Part shown: positions 1 to 8,056 of the stretch, in pieces | Layout: every line of letters begins with the position of its first letter | Position numbering within the stretch: position 1 is the first letter of the stretch | Assembly (NCBI RefSeq): GCF_000758585.1 | Contig: NZ_CP009281.1 | Span: 6,572,001-6,636,000 of the forward strand | DNA from: Paenibacillus sp. FSL R5-0345 | GTDB lineage: Bacteria; Bacillota; Bacilli; Paenibacillales; Paenibacillaceae | Direction: 5' to 3' | Length of the DNA: 64,000 nucleotides | Position numbers and translations under genes: made by a program | Notes under the pieces: generated by a model | What the model saw: the letters and a program-made list of their open reading frames with translations, nothing else | Told to the model about the DNA's origin: nothing | Databases searched by the model: none

Positions 1-702
1 TGTACCTGCCCCTGGAATATTCCAATTCTGACCATAAGCTTCGTCTTTGCTAGCGAGTTCAACAATCATGACAGCGGCATCCGGCAAATACACATATTCA
101 CGGGGAACAGTCATATTTCCGATGAACATTGCAGGTTTATCCGCAGCGATGGTCTCCAAGGTTGATCCTAAATAGGAAGCTTCATTAGCTGTAGGTCCAT
201 AATAATCCGGTAATCGAACAATAAGCCCCTGTGCTTTACTCCAACGCTGGCTAAAGTACATTCGTTCAAACTCAAGCTTTACTTTACCTTTTTTCGTATG
301 CGGATTCTTCGGATACTCCTCGTCGATTGGCTTGTCATTCTGTCTTCTGCCATAAGGATAAATGCCATCCACCGCAACAACCTTTATCCCTAGCGTATTA
401 GCCGCCCCCATAACCGCTTCTCCCATGGGTAACAATCGCGTGCTCATCTCATGATACGGAACAGATGCACTATGAAAAATAACATCCACATCCTGCGCAG
501 CTGATAATATATCCTTCGCATTAAACACGTCTCCCGCCATTAGCTTAAGACCAGCAGGATTACCCAGCTTTCTCGCAAGCTTCTCCAGTTTTGGAATCGA
601 TCGTCCAAAGGCCACCGTTTCTATCCCTCTCTTTAACAACTCAGCAATAATTACCGATCCTGTTCCCCCAGTTGCACCAAGTACAAGCGCTTTTGTTAAC
701 AT
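1..702 (-). CDS. NAD(P)-binding Rossmann-fold protein (NmrA/extended SDR type), partial
   Basis: This gene runs off the left edge, so the C-terminus is missing; 234 codons are visible. The N-terminus has the Rossmann dinucleotide loop GATGGTG at about residues 9-15. A later YFSQRW...VRLPDYYGP segment resembles NAD-dependent epimerase/dehydratase proteins that act as atypical SDR reductases. The start ATG follows GGAGG. The gene lies directly downstream of a TetR gene on the same strand. A 16-bp sequence before it is repeated exactly before the tetR gene, so the TetR protein probably represses both. The substrate cannot be deduced. Confidence 0.85.
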   Translation of the reverse strand, partial: MLTKALVLGATGGTGSVIIAELLKRGIETVAFGRSIPKLEKLARKLGNPAGLKLMAGDVFNAKDILSAAQDVDVIFHSASVPYHEMSTRLLPMGEAVMGAANTLGIKVVAVDGIYPYGRRQNDKPIDEEYPKNPHTKKGKVKLEFERMYFSQRWSKAQGLIVRLPDYYGPTANEASYLGSTLETIAADKPAMFIGNMTVPREYVYLPDAAVMIVELASKDEAYGQNWNIPGAGT

Positions 703-723
703 AAATTATTCCTCCCAATATTG

Positions 724-739
724 TTATTGATCAATCACT
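724..739. promoter_or_regulatory. Putative TetR operator, copy 1 (before the epimerase-like gene)
   Basis: The 16-mer TTATTGATCAATCACT, with the palindromic core ATTGATCAAT, occurs here, 22 bp before the start codon of the NAD(P)-binding protein. It occurs again, identically, at 1388-1403 before the tetR gene. Exact duplication in the two upstream regions of a regulator/target pair is what an autoregulating TetR repressor would use. The operator role is inferred. Confidence 0.6.
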
Positions 740-758
740 AACTAATGATTATAAATTT

Positions 759-774
759 AAGAGCCGAAGCTCTT
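759..774 (-). terminator. Terminator of the TetR gene
   Basis: A 6-bp stem (AAGAGC/GCTCTT) is closed by a TTCG tetraloop on the minus strand and followed by TTAAATTTAT. It lies 27 bp beyond the tetR stop codon and before the next promoter region. The U-tract is weak. Confidence 0.5.
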
Positions 775-800
775 ATAGGTTACAACGTATCTCATCTCTA

Positions 801-1355
801 CTACTCTGTCCGATGTTTCGGCTTCAACTCCGGCATTCCAAGGGCCATAGAAATATTACATAGCATACCGTTAGCCATAAAGGTACTTACCTCTACTTCA
901 GGCTGCTTGATTCCAGCGGCAACAAACTTCTCGTGTACAAGGTTGGTGATCTCAAGCATTCCCTTTTGCATCGCTTCACGGATAACTTCATCGCGGATTC
1001 CTAACCCTTGAACTTGCAAAATAATCTCATTCGGATGCGTCTCCATTAACAACTCGTATACTTTAATGCACTCCTTTAACACTTGATCTGCCGGGGCTTC
1101 TACTCCTTTAAACGAACGAATAATCCGTTCAAAAGCCCGTTCCAAGGAAGCGACAAACAATTCTTCTTTGTTCTTGAACACTTTGAACACATAGGGTTGA
1201 GAAATGCCTACCTTTTCCGCAACCTGCGCAGTTGTAGCTCGGTAGTAGCCATTCTCGGCGAATACAACAACCGCTGCCTCCAAGATTTGTTCTCGGCGGT
1301 TTATGGAGGCTGATTCATCTGATTTCTTGCGACCGGAACTAGATTCTGTTGTCAT
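801..1355 (-). CDS. TetR/AcrR family transcriptional regulator
   Basis: The 184-residue protein has a typical TetR N-terminal helix-turn-helix at about residues 20-65 (REQILEAAVVVFAENGYYRATT, then VAEKVGISQPYVFKVFKNKEEL). The helical C-terminal part would be the ligand-binding and dimerisation domain. A 16-bp palindromic site is found both upstream of this gene and upstream of the next gene on the same strand (NAD(P)-binding protein), which suggests autoregulation and local repression. The ligand is unknown. Confidence 0.92.
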   Translation of the reverse strand: MTTESSSGRKKSDESASINRREQILEAAVVVFAENGYYRATTAQVAEKVGISQPYVFKVFKNKEELFVASLERAFERIIRSFKGVEAPADQVLKECIKVYELLMETHPNEIILQVQGLGIRDEVIREAMQKGMLEITNLVHEKFVAAGIKQPEVEVSTFMANGMLCNISMALGMPELKPKHRTE

Positions 1356-1387
1356 GATAATCTCCTTACGTAACCCAATTCATCAGG

Positions 1388-1403
1388 TTATTGATCAATC
1401 ACT
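1388..1403. promoter_or_regulatory. Putative TetR operator, copy 2 (before tetR)
   Basis: Exact second copy of TTATTGATCAATCACT, about 33 bp before the tetR start codon. See the copy at 724-739. Its position is consistent with autorepression. Confidence 0.6.
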
Positions 1404-1570
1404 TTCTTAATAAGAGTATATGCATATCTCCTACGTAATGCAACCTAGAAAATATATTATTTCGTACCCCAATCATTCTGGATGAAAAATACAATATAAG
1501 TTAATTATAAAGTTCTGCTGGAAATATTACTAAAAAATATGACATTATTCAGAACCTTCTCATCAAAGGG

Positions 1571-1600
1571 TTGTGATTTTCCTCATGAGGGTATTATAAA
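1571..1600 (+). promoter_or_regulatory. Probable sigma-A promoter of the peptide transporter
   Basis: TTGTGA at 1571 and TTATAA/TATAAA at 1594-1600 are spaced 17-18 bp. The spacer contains a 10-bp perfect palindrome, CCTCATGAGG (1581-1590), placed where a repressor could block polymerase. Prediction by eye only. Confidence 0.45.
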
Positions 1601-1668
1601 TATTAAGGTAGTGTAGTGTGGTATTAGCATCATGAAAAGAGCAATTAGCATCTAGGAGGATTTGATTC

Positions 1669-3159
1669 ATGTCAGCAACAGACAGGCAAAAAATTGTAGA
1701 TAGTGTCCCGCAAACCGGATTTTTTGGACATCCAAAGGGACTGTTCACGCTTTTCTTTACTGAATTTTGGGAGCGTTTTTCCTATTATGGCATGAGAGCA
1801 ATCCTTGTTTACTACATGTATTATGAAGTAAGCAAAGGCGGACTCGGATTTCCAGAGGATATGGCCCTTTCGATTATGTCTATCTACGGCTCACTCGTAT
1901 ATATGTCCGGAATTATAGGCGGATGGCTTGCCGATCGGATTTTCGGTACTTCGAAGGCTGTCTTTTACGGTGGCGTTCTAATTATGTTCGGGCATATTTT
2001 ACTGGCGATACCGGGAAATGCCACGTTATTCTTTGCTTCGATGATTATGATCGTGCTTGGAACCGGACTTCTTAAGCCCAATGTATCAAGTATTGTAGGG
2101 GAGATCTATAGCGAACAAGATAACCGCCGCGACGCTGCTTTCAGCATTTTTTATATGGGTATTAACCTTGGCGGATTCCTCTCTCCACTGATTGTAGGCG
2201 CTGTGGGTATGAATAATTTCCATCTAGGCTTCTCGATTGCCGCAGTCGGGATGTTTATCGGGTTAGTTGTTTACGTATTGACTCGCACCAAAAACCTAGG
2301 TCTGGCGGGTACGATTGTACAAAACCCGATTCCAGCCGAACAAAAGAAAAAATTATTTACTTGGATCGGTATTGGATTAGTTGTGCTTGCTGTAGTAGTT
2401 ACGGTCGGCATACTTACTGGAATACTCACCTTTGAGACATTTATTAAGATCGTAGGGGTGTTAGGGCTTCTTATTCCTACAATGTACTTCATTGTGATGT
2501 ACCGTAGTCCCAAGACAACCGCTGTAGAGCGATCACGGATTCTCGCGTACATCCCTTTGTTTATCGCCTCGATTATGTTCTGGGCCATTCAGGAACAAAC
2601 TTCAACAGTTTTAGCAAGTTTTGCGGATAAGCGCACCCAATTGGACTTTGCGGGTATACACATTTCTCCGGCTTGGTTCCAGTCGCTTAACCCGCTGTTT
2701 ATTATCGCCCTTGCACCTGTATTTGCCTGGATTTGGTTAAAGCTCGGTAACCGTCAACCAACGATTCCTCAAAAGTTCTCGCTTGGTTTATTGTTTGCCG
2801 GTCTGTCTTTCCTGGTCATTCTGGTACCTGCATATTTCGGTGGAACTAATTCACTTGTAAATCCATTATGGCTAGTGCTAAGCTATTTCATCGTCGTCAT
2901 TGGGGAGCTATGCTTGTCACCCGTTGGCCTCTCGGCAACGACCAAACTGGCACCCGCTGCTTTTACTGCTCAGATGATGAGCATGTGGTTCTTGTCCAAT
3001 GCTGCTGCGCAAGCTATTAATGCTCAGATTGTGAAGTTCTATACTCCGGATACCGAAATGCTGTACTTTGGAGTTATTGGTGGAGTTGCCATTGTGCTCG
3101 CGGTAATTCTCTTCCTGTTCTCTTCTAAGATTCAGAATTTCATGAAGGGGATAAGATAA
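1669..3159 (+). CDS. dtpT: POT-family proton-coupled di-/tripeptide transporter
   Basis: The 496-residue polytopic protein belongs to the proton-dependent oligopeptide transporter family, which imports di- and tripeptides with protons. Family signatures are visible: the N-terminal GLFTLFFTEFWERFSYYGMR segment, holding the ExxERFxYYG proton/peptide motif, and later FSIFYMGINLGGF (PTR2 signature). About 14 membrane segments fit the hydrophobic pattern, and the length is typical of bacterial DtpT. The ATG follows TAGGAGG at good spacing. It stands alone, with its own promoter and a strong terminator. Confidence 0.93.
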   Translation: MSATDRQKIVDSVPQTGFFGHPKGLFTLFFTEFWERFSYYGMRAILVYYMYYEVSKGGLGFPEDMALSIMSIYGSLVYMSGIIGGWLADRIFGTSKAVFYGGVLIMFGHILLAIPGNATLFFASMIMIVLGTGLLKPNVSSIVGEIYSEQDNRRDAAFSIFYMGINLGGFLSPLIVGAVGMNNFHLGFSIAAVGMFIGLVVYVLTRTKNLGLAGTIVQNPIPAEQKKKLFTWIGIGLVVLAVVVTVGILTGILTFETFIKIVGVLGLLIPTMYFIVMYRSPKTTAVERSRILAYIPLFIASIMFWAIQEQTSTVLASFADKRTQLDFAGIHISPAWFQSLNPLFIIALAPVFAWIWLKLGNRQPTIPQKFSLGLLFAGLSFLVILVPAYFGGTNSLVNPLWLVLSYFIVVIGELCLSPVGLSATTKLAPAAFTAQMMSMWFLSNAAAQAINAQIVKFYTPDTEMLYFGVIGGVAIVLAVILFLFSSKIQNFMKGIR

Positions 3160-3165
3160 ACATAT

Positions 3166-3197
3166 AAGGCTGCCGAGATATCTCGGCAGCCTTTTTT
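3166..3197 (+). terminator. Rho-independent terminator after the peptide transporter
   Basis: A long perfect stem (AAGGCTGCCGAGA/TCTCGGCAGCCTT) is followed by a T-run on the plus strand. It lies between convergent genes, so it may also partly stop the opposing transcript. Confidence 0.92.
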
Positions 3198-3213
3198 GAA
3201 TCAATATCCAGGT

Positions 3214-4629
3214 CTACACCAGAAACATAGCAACGATCGTTGTAACTATCAGCCCAATCAGTACTGGTTTAACGTTACGTCTGGCAAGCTCAAATGGACT
3301 TACGCCACAGATGGCGGCGGCTGGAATCAATGCCCATGGGATTAACGTCCCTCCACCAACCCAAATGGCAGATACTTGACCGAGGGCAGTTAAAGTAGCT
3401 GCGTCGGAGTGTGTAGCAACAGCGAATAATTTTCCGATGGACCCCGCCAGTGAAATTCCCGAGAACCCTGAACCATCAAGACCCGTAATGGCTCCTGTTA
3501 TGGTGGCGGTCACAGCACCTACAGCACCATTTAGAGGAACATTATGCGCCAGAGCAACTCCTAGATCATTTACAATCCCCTGTGATGCAGCAGGTAAAAC
3601 TTTGCCGAACAATTCAGCAAAGGCCGAATCCCCCAGATAGAAGAATGCAGCAATCGGAATCACCGGACCGAATACTTTGAAACCGAATGTAAGCCCATCG
3701 ATCAAATATGAGGTGACTTGCTCCAGTCCTTTATTACGATGTGCAAGCAATGTTACTACGACCAAGATGAACACAGCAGTCCCACCCACTAAGGCAGTTG
3801 CGTCTCCACCCTGTAAATCCAGTAGAAACATACCTGCTACATCAGCTAAAAATAGAAGAGGGATAACGATAGCCAGCCATTTCTTCAGTGTGGGAGAAAT
3901 CACCATCTGACCTTCTACTTTATCATTCTCCGCAGCTAGCGCACTCGCGGCATTCTTCCCGGATATCAGTCCGTCTCGCCAAGTACCGTTCTTCTGATCT
4001 CTTCGCATCATCCAATAAGCTGTTACCGTAGTGACAACACCCATCACTATGACAAGTGGGATACTTGCTTCCATGACACTACTTACCGGAAGTCCTGCCG
4101 CATCTGCCGTTAATTTGGGTGCACCTTGAATGATATAGTCTCCCGATAGCGCAATCCCGTGACCGAATAAGTTCATCGCCATCGCTGCTCCGAGTGCAGG
4201 CAGTCCTACACGAATCGCTACGGGCAGCAGCACAACCCCAATCAAAGCCACAGCTGGCGAAGGCCAGAAGAACCAAGATGTCACCATCATAATGAGGCCG
4301 ATTCCCCAAAAGGCTATAAACGGTGTACGTAAAAACCGGGTAAGCGGCGCTACCATCGTCTCGTTAATTCCGGTTTGGGTTAATACTCGGCTCATGGCTA
4401 CAATGATGGAAATAATCATAATCGTACCCATTAGCTCCTTGGTTGCATATACAAAAGAGTTGAATACGCCTGTGACCGAGCCACTAATCGTTTCTGTTGC
4501 GAGCCAGCCAAGTACAAAGATGCCTGCAATACAGATCATCGTTGTATCCCGCCGCCTAATCAGAAGTGCCATAATGAACACGATGAATGCCAGATATACA
4601 TAATGTAGCGCTGTTAATTGGATGCCCAT
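3214..4629 (-). CDS. Polytopic secondary transporter (ion-transporter/DcuC-GntP-like superfamily)
   Basis: The 471-residue protein is almost entirely hydrophobic, with about 11-12 predicted membrane spans and one cytoplasmic loop near residues 210-245 (RRDQKNGTWRDG). The layout and conserved glycine/proline-rich re-entrant-like stretches (WPSPAVALIGVVLLP; GHGIALSGDYIIQGAP) resemble the ion-transporter superfamily of carboxylate/gluconate permeases and uncharacterised Bacillus YhfA-type proteins. I cannot assign the substrate. It is transcribed as a single gene between two terminators. Confidence 0.7.
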   Translation of the reverse strand: MGIQLTALHYVYLAFIVFIMALLIRRRDTTMICIAGIFVLGWLATETISGSVTGVFNSFVYATKELMGTIMIISIIVAMSRVLTQTGINETMVAPLTRFLRTPFIAFWGIGLIMMVTSWFFWPSPAVALIGVVLLPVAIRVGLPALGAAMAMNLFGHGIALSGDYIIQGAPKLTADAAGLPVSSVMEASIPLVIVMGVVTTVTAYWMMRRDQKNGTWRDGLISGKNAASALAAENDKVEGQMVISPTLKKWLAIVIPLLFLADVAGMFLLDLQGGDATALVGGTAVFILVVVTLLAHRNKGLEQVTSYLIDGLTFGFKVFGPVIPIAAFFYLGDSAFAELFGKVLPAASQGIVNDLGVALAHNVPLNGAVGAVTATITGAITGLDGSGFSGISLAGSIGKLFAVATHSDAATLTALGQVSAIWVGGGTLIPWALIPAAAICGVSPFELARRNVKPVLIGLIVTTIVAMFLV

Positions 4630-4712
4630 CTCTGAACCACACCCTTCTCCTGCTTACAAGTGCTATATGTTATGCAGGGAAGTAGGCTAATGTTCGGTAG
4701 AGATGGACGCTT

Positions 4713-4760
4713 AAAAAAACCGCCCTATGTGTAGAGAGAATCTACGCATGAGACGGCTTT
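4713..4760 (-). terminator. Terminator of the SDR gene
   Basis: On the minus strand an imperfect stem (AGCCGTC...GGGCGGT with inner ATGCGTAGA/TCTACACAT) is followed by seven Ts, just past the SDR stop codon. Confidence 0.85.
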
Positions 4761-4786
4761 CTTAGTATTGCTTATTTAGAAATTTA

Positions 4787-5539
4787 TTATTTAGCCACGA
4801 CTCCGCCATCAACTGGCAGCTCAACGCCTGTAATGTATGAAGCTTCATCAGAAGCCAAGAACAATACAGCTTCAGCTACTTCAGAAGCACGTCCAACGCG
4901 TGGCAATGCAGTCTGGGACATAAAGAAGCTATGCATTTTTTCGTTATTTACAAATTCAGCACTCATTGGGGTTTCGATAAATCCAGGGTGAACAGAGTTC
5001 ACGCGAATGTTGTCTTTACCAAAATCTACAGCCGCTGCTTTACTCAGCATACGAACGGCACCTTTTGAAGCTGTATAAGCGCCGGCACCGCTGCTGCCTG
5101 TCAAACCTGCGATGGAGGAGATATTGACGATGGAACCACCTTTATTGTTCTTCATTTGAGGAACAACATGTTTCATGCCAAGAAATACACTGCTCACGTT
5201 AATGTTCATTACTTTGTTCCATTGATCAACAGTGGATTCAAGCAATTGAACTGGGAACGAGATCCCTGCGTTATTTACTAGGATGTCGATTTTCCCAAAT
5301 TTGCTAATCACATCTTCTACAACTTTGATCCAGTCTTCTTCAGAAGCTACATTATGTGCAAAAGCTGCTGCTTGTCCACCATTGGCTTCGATTTCTTTTA
5401 CAACTGCTTGTACAGCAGCTTCGTTAATATCAGTTGCTACAACTGTAGCACCTTCTTTGGACAATAAAAGGGCTTCTTCACGACCCATGCCACTGCCTGC
5501 ACCTGTAATTATTGCTACTTTATTAGTTAGACGATTCAT
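4787..5539 (-). CDS. Short-chain dehydrogenase/reductase (classical SDR)
   Basis: The 250-residue protein has the classical SDR features: nucleotide-binding TGAGSGMG near residue 13, NNAG near 90, catalytic Ser in the NISSIAG stretch, and YxxxK (YTASK) with the C-terminal PVDGG ending. It should be a NAD(P)(H)-dependent oxidoreductase; the substrate is unknown. An in-frame ATG lies 19 codons upstream, but GAGGAG sits directly before the ATG at 5539, so that start is chosen. A TetR gene is divergent, with inverted repeats between the two genes. Confidence 0.93.
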   Translation of the reverse strand: MNRLTNKVAIITGAGSGMGREEALLLSKEGATVVATDINEAAVQAVVKEIEANGGQAAAFAHNVASEEDWIKVVEDVISKFGKIDILVNNAGISFPVQLLESTVDQWNKVMNINVSSVFLGMKHVVPQMKNNKGGSIVNISSIAGLTGSSGAGAYTASKGAVRMLSKAAAVDFGKDNIRVNSVHPGFIETPMSAEFVNNEKMHSFFMSQTALPRVGRASEVAEAVLFLASDEASYITGVELPVDGGVVAK

Positions 5540-5581
5540 AATTAAGTCTCCTCTATAATCGTATTGTGATATAATAATTCG

Positions 5582-5605
5582 AGTGATGATAGTCACACTA
5601 TCACT
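5582..5605. promoter_or_regulatory. Nested inverted repeats between SDR and TetR genes (putative operator)
   Basis: Outer arms AGTGAT (5582-5587) and ATCACT (5600-5605) enclose a second inverted repeat ATAGT-CAC-ACTAT (5589-5601). The site lies in the intergenic region of a divergent TetR/SDR pair, the usual place for a TetR operator. Confidence 0.5.
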
Positions 5606-5726
5606 GTGATATTTATCATATCATTTTTACGAAATAACTACAACCTTTCCTTGCTTAATCCAATAAACGGTGGATATAATACTAATAATTAAAAAACCTA
5701 ATCAAAAATGGAAGGGTCTATCCCTC

Positions 5727-6368
5727 ATGAATCCTAAAGCACGCTATGAAAAAGAACGATCCGACGGTAAACAGCAACGATTATATACGATTCTCGAATC
5801 CGCAGAACGAATATTTTCGCAAAAAGGAATCGAAAAGTCGACGATGCAAGATGTCGCAACTGAAGCGAATATCGGAATTGCGACTCTCTTTCGATATTTT
5901 CCTAGAAAAGAAAAGCTCATCGTGGCTGTGGCCACCCGAATGCTCGAGCCGATGCTTGAATATTTTAAGTACGTAGCTGACTTGCCACTTAACTGTCTTG
6001 AAAAGATCGAGATGTTGTTTGATTTCTTTATTCAGGACCAAAATCATTTAAGCATTATCTTTATGGTCAATTTTGAAAGCTACGCCTCTCACTTAAATGA
6101 GCCTGTTGAGGATGTTCTGGATTTCAATGCATTGAACCGCAAGATTTGGCATGAGTACTCCAGAATCATTCAAAACGGGGTAGAAGACGGTTCTATTCGA
6201 GCTGATCTCCCCGTGAAAGAGACCTTAATCACGCTGATGAACAGCTTTGCTCTCTTTTCCAGAAAGCTGACGATGAAGAAGAACATCCTCCTGTTGGAAT
6301 CAGATTTAGACTCCGACAAGCAGCTTGAGCTTCTTAAACAAATCTTTCTGGATCATTTAAAAGCCTAA
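5727..6368 (+). CDS. TetR family transcriptional regulator
   Basis: The 213-residue protein has a TetR-type HTH at about residues 18-65 (ILESAERIFSQKGIEKSTMQ, then ATEANIGIATLFRYFPRKEKL). Its helical C-terminal domain matches no specific subfamily that I recognise. The start at 5727 follows GGAAGGG; an earlier in-frame ATG lacks a ribosome site. Divergent from the SDR gene at 4787-5539, which it probably represses. Confidence 0.9.
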   Translation: MNPKARYEKERSDGKQQRLYTILESAERIFSQKGIEKSTMQDVATEANIGIATLFRYFPRKEKLIVAVATRMLEPMLEYFKYVADLPLNCLEKIEMLFDFFIQDQNHLSIIFMVNFESYASHLNEPVEDVLDFNALNRKIWHEYSRIIQNGVEDGSIRADLPVKETLITLMNSFALFSRKLTMKKNILLLESDLDSDKQLELLKQIFLDHLKA

Positions 6369-6409
6369 AAAGCGCCAGTTTCCTTATGAGGGAAACTTGG
6401 CGCTTTTTT
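6367..6409 (+). terminator. Bidirectional terminator between tetR and nos
   Basis: The stem AAGCGCCAGTTTCC / GGGAAACTTGGCGCTT has A/T tracts on both sides. It separates convergent genes and can serve both. Confidence 0.92.
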
Positions 6410-6426
6410 GATCATGAATTGAATTG

Positions 6427-7548
6427 CTAGTGAAAAGGACAGGTGGCCACAGGTGATCGCTGATAAAGGAAACGAGGGCTGTAATCATATTCTTTCAGCT
6501 TACTGTCATGCCAAATCGGTGTGGACGACGGAGACATAGGGGGAATCAGCCATGACCAGCGTCCCGAAACCTGACGTCCATGTCCCTGCTCCTGCTCTTG
6601 AAATCTCACAAATTGATCAGCTGCTGTATGGTGATCAACGATACTGACCCCAGCTTGCTTAAAGGAATACAGTACTGCACGATTCAACTCAAGAAGCGCC
6701 CGATCCTTCCAAAGCGTAGTGTTACTGGAGCGGTCCAGTCCCATCAGATCAGCTACAGCCGGCAAAGTGTTATATCTTCCAGTATCCCCCAAGTTACGTG
6801 AGCCAATTTCGGTCTCCATGTACCAGCCGTTAAAAGGAGCCGCGGGGTATAGAATCCCGCCAATCTCCAACTGCATGTCTGAAATGATCGGTACAGAATA
6901 CCAGCGAAGCTGAAGCTCTGCAAAACGTTCAATTTCGGGATGAGTTAACGGCACCTCCGGAATGAGCTGTTGAGGAATAGGAAATACATGGGGATGCCCA
7001 TTGCCTATGCTGATTACTAGCGGCAATACATCATAATTGCCCCTTGTTCCCTGCCAGCCTAGTTGTTGGCACACTTTCGTAAATTCATCCGATGCCGGAT
7101 CACCAGCGCGTTCATGTTCAGCATCACCAGGATATCCCGCGTAACGAATCAATTGATGGTTCCAAATCCGGATTCTCCGATCAGGAGCTTCCCCGCTGCG
7201 GAAGACCGTGATAAGCGGACGAATACGTCCTCCATTATTCGCCTTTTCCAGATGTCGCAGCAAAGCTTCAGCAACATCCTCCTCGGTCTCTGCCAGACGT
7301 TCATCCATCAGCTCAATGGATTGCCAAAAGAGGCGGCCGATGCAGCGGCTATTATGTCGCCAAGCCATTCTTGCCCCATGAGCCAGCTCTTCCGTTGTAT
7401 GTGTGTAACTCCCGGATTGATTAATTTCTTCTCGTACGGCTTGGATGCGTTGATCCATCTCAGCTTCAGTCTTATCAAGTTCAGCGTAACATTGTCGAAT
7501 GAAAGCCTCCGCCTGCCGGGTTAACTCTTCAATGTCCTTACCATTCAT
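6427..7548 (-). CDS. nos: Nitric oxide synthase oxygenase (bacterial NOS)
   Basis: The 373-residue protein is a full-length bacterial NOS oxygenase. It makes NO and citrulline from L-arginine using electrons from unlinked flavoproteins, because no reductase domain is attached. The proximal haem ligand is Cys69 in WRHNSRCIGR. The WYMETEIGSRNLGD stretch near residue 245 carries the arginine-binding Glu, and the C-terminal SGRWSWLIPPMSPSSTP stretch is also typical. The start follows GGGAG. The gene is alone between terminators. The NO-detoxifying gene hmp lies about 4 kb away. Confidence 0.97.
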   Translation of the reverse strand: MNGKDIEELTRQAEAFIRQCYAELDKTEAEMDQRIQAVREEINQSGSYTHTTEELAHGARMAWRHNSRCIGRLFWQSIELMDERLAETEEDVAEALLRHLEKANNGGRIRPLITVFRSGEAPDRRIRIWNHQLIRYAGYPGDAEHERAGDPASDEFTKVCQQLGWQGTRGNYDVLPLVISIGNGHPHVFPIPQQLIPEVPLTHPEIERFAELQLRWYSVPIISDMQLEIGGILYPAAPFNGWYMETEIGSRNLGDTGRYNTLPAVADLMGLDRSSNTTLWKDRALLELNRAVLYSFKQAGVSIVDHHTAADQFVRFQEQEQGHGRQVSGRWSWLIPPMSPSSTPIWHDSKLKEYDYSPRFLYQRSPVATCPFH

Positions 7549-7653
7549 ATCGTTTATCTCCCATCCAAGCTCTTGCCAGAACCTTCAATCCAGTATACCA
7601 TCCTCAATCCTAAGCTACATCCTTAAGGAGATAGTACATGAGAGTGCATGAGA

Positions 7654-7687
7654 ACAACCCGTGAAGCTTAGTCGCTTCACGGGTTGT
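7654..7687 (-). terminator. Terminator of the 92-residue protein gene
   Basis: A perfect 14-bp stem (ACAACCCGTGAAGC/GCTTCACGGGTTGT) with a 6-nt loop lies 12 bp past the stop codon of the small gene. The U-tract after it is short (TTGTTCTC). Confidence 0.8.
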
Positions 7688-7698
7688 AGCAGGAACAT

Positions 7699-7977
7699 CT
7701 AGCGTTCTGAAAGTTTCCCTTGCGTCTTCAATGCAGCAAGCCTGCTCTTATCCTCGGCCAGCAGTTCTTCAGCCAACTCCACACCTTGGGGGCCTAATGA
7801 GGCCTGAGCTTGTTCTACCGCCTGTTCGGTATGCGCCAAACGGTTCTCAGCCTGTGCCAAAGTCTGTTCTGTTGGATGACTAAGCGCCTGAGAGACAGAG
7901 AAATGAAGCTTGCCTAAAGCATTTTTGGCTTGAGTTACATTGTCGTTCGCTTGCAGACTGGAATCGGGTTGTTTCAT
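7699..7977 (-). CDS. Small helical/coiled-coil protein of unknown function
   Basis: This 92-residue, Ala/Gln/Glu-rich protein has no cysteine and no membrane segment. Its heptad-like pattern (LAQAENRLAHTEQAVEQAQASL) suggests an amphipathic coiled coil. The ATG has a good ribosome site (AAGGGAG), and a strong hairpin follows the stop, so it looks like a real single-gene unit. I do not recognise a family. Confidence 0.75.
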   Translation of the reverse strand: MKQPDSSLQANDNVTQAKNALGKLHFSVSQALSHPTEQTLAQAENRLAHTEQAVEQAQASLGPQGVELAEELLAEDKSRLAALKTQGKLSER

Positions 7978-8056
7978 AAATGAAATTCGCTCCCTTCTGA
8001 AATGCGCCTGTTCCCTTCTAGCATGGTTTAGGATAAGTAACTTTATGCATTACACC

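Larger units (their letters stand above)
1356..1668. other. Divergent intergenic region with operator and promoter
   Basis: This 313-bp region separates the tetR gene (minus) from the peptide transporter gene (plus). It holds operator copy 2 on the tetR side, a vegetative-type promoter at 1571-1600 and a strong ribosome site (AGGAGG) for the transporter. The AT-rich middle shows no other feature I can support. Confidence 0.6.
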
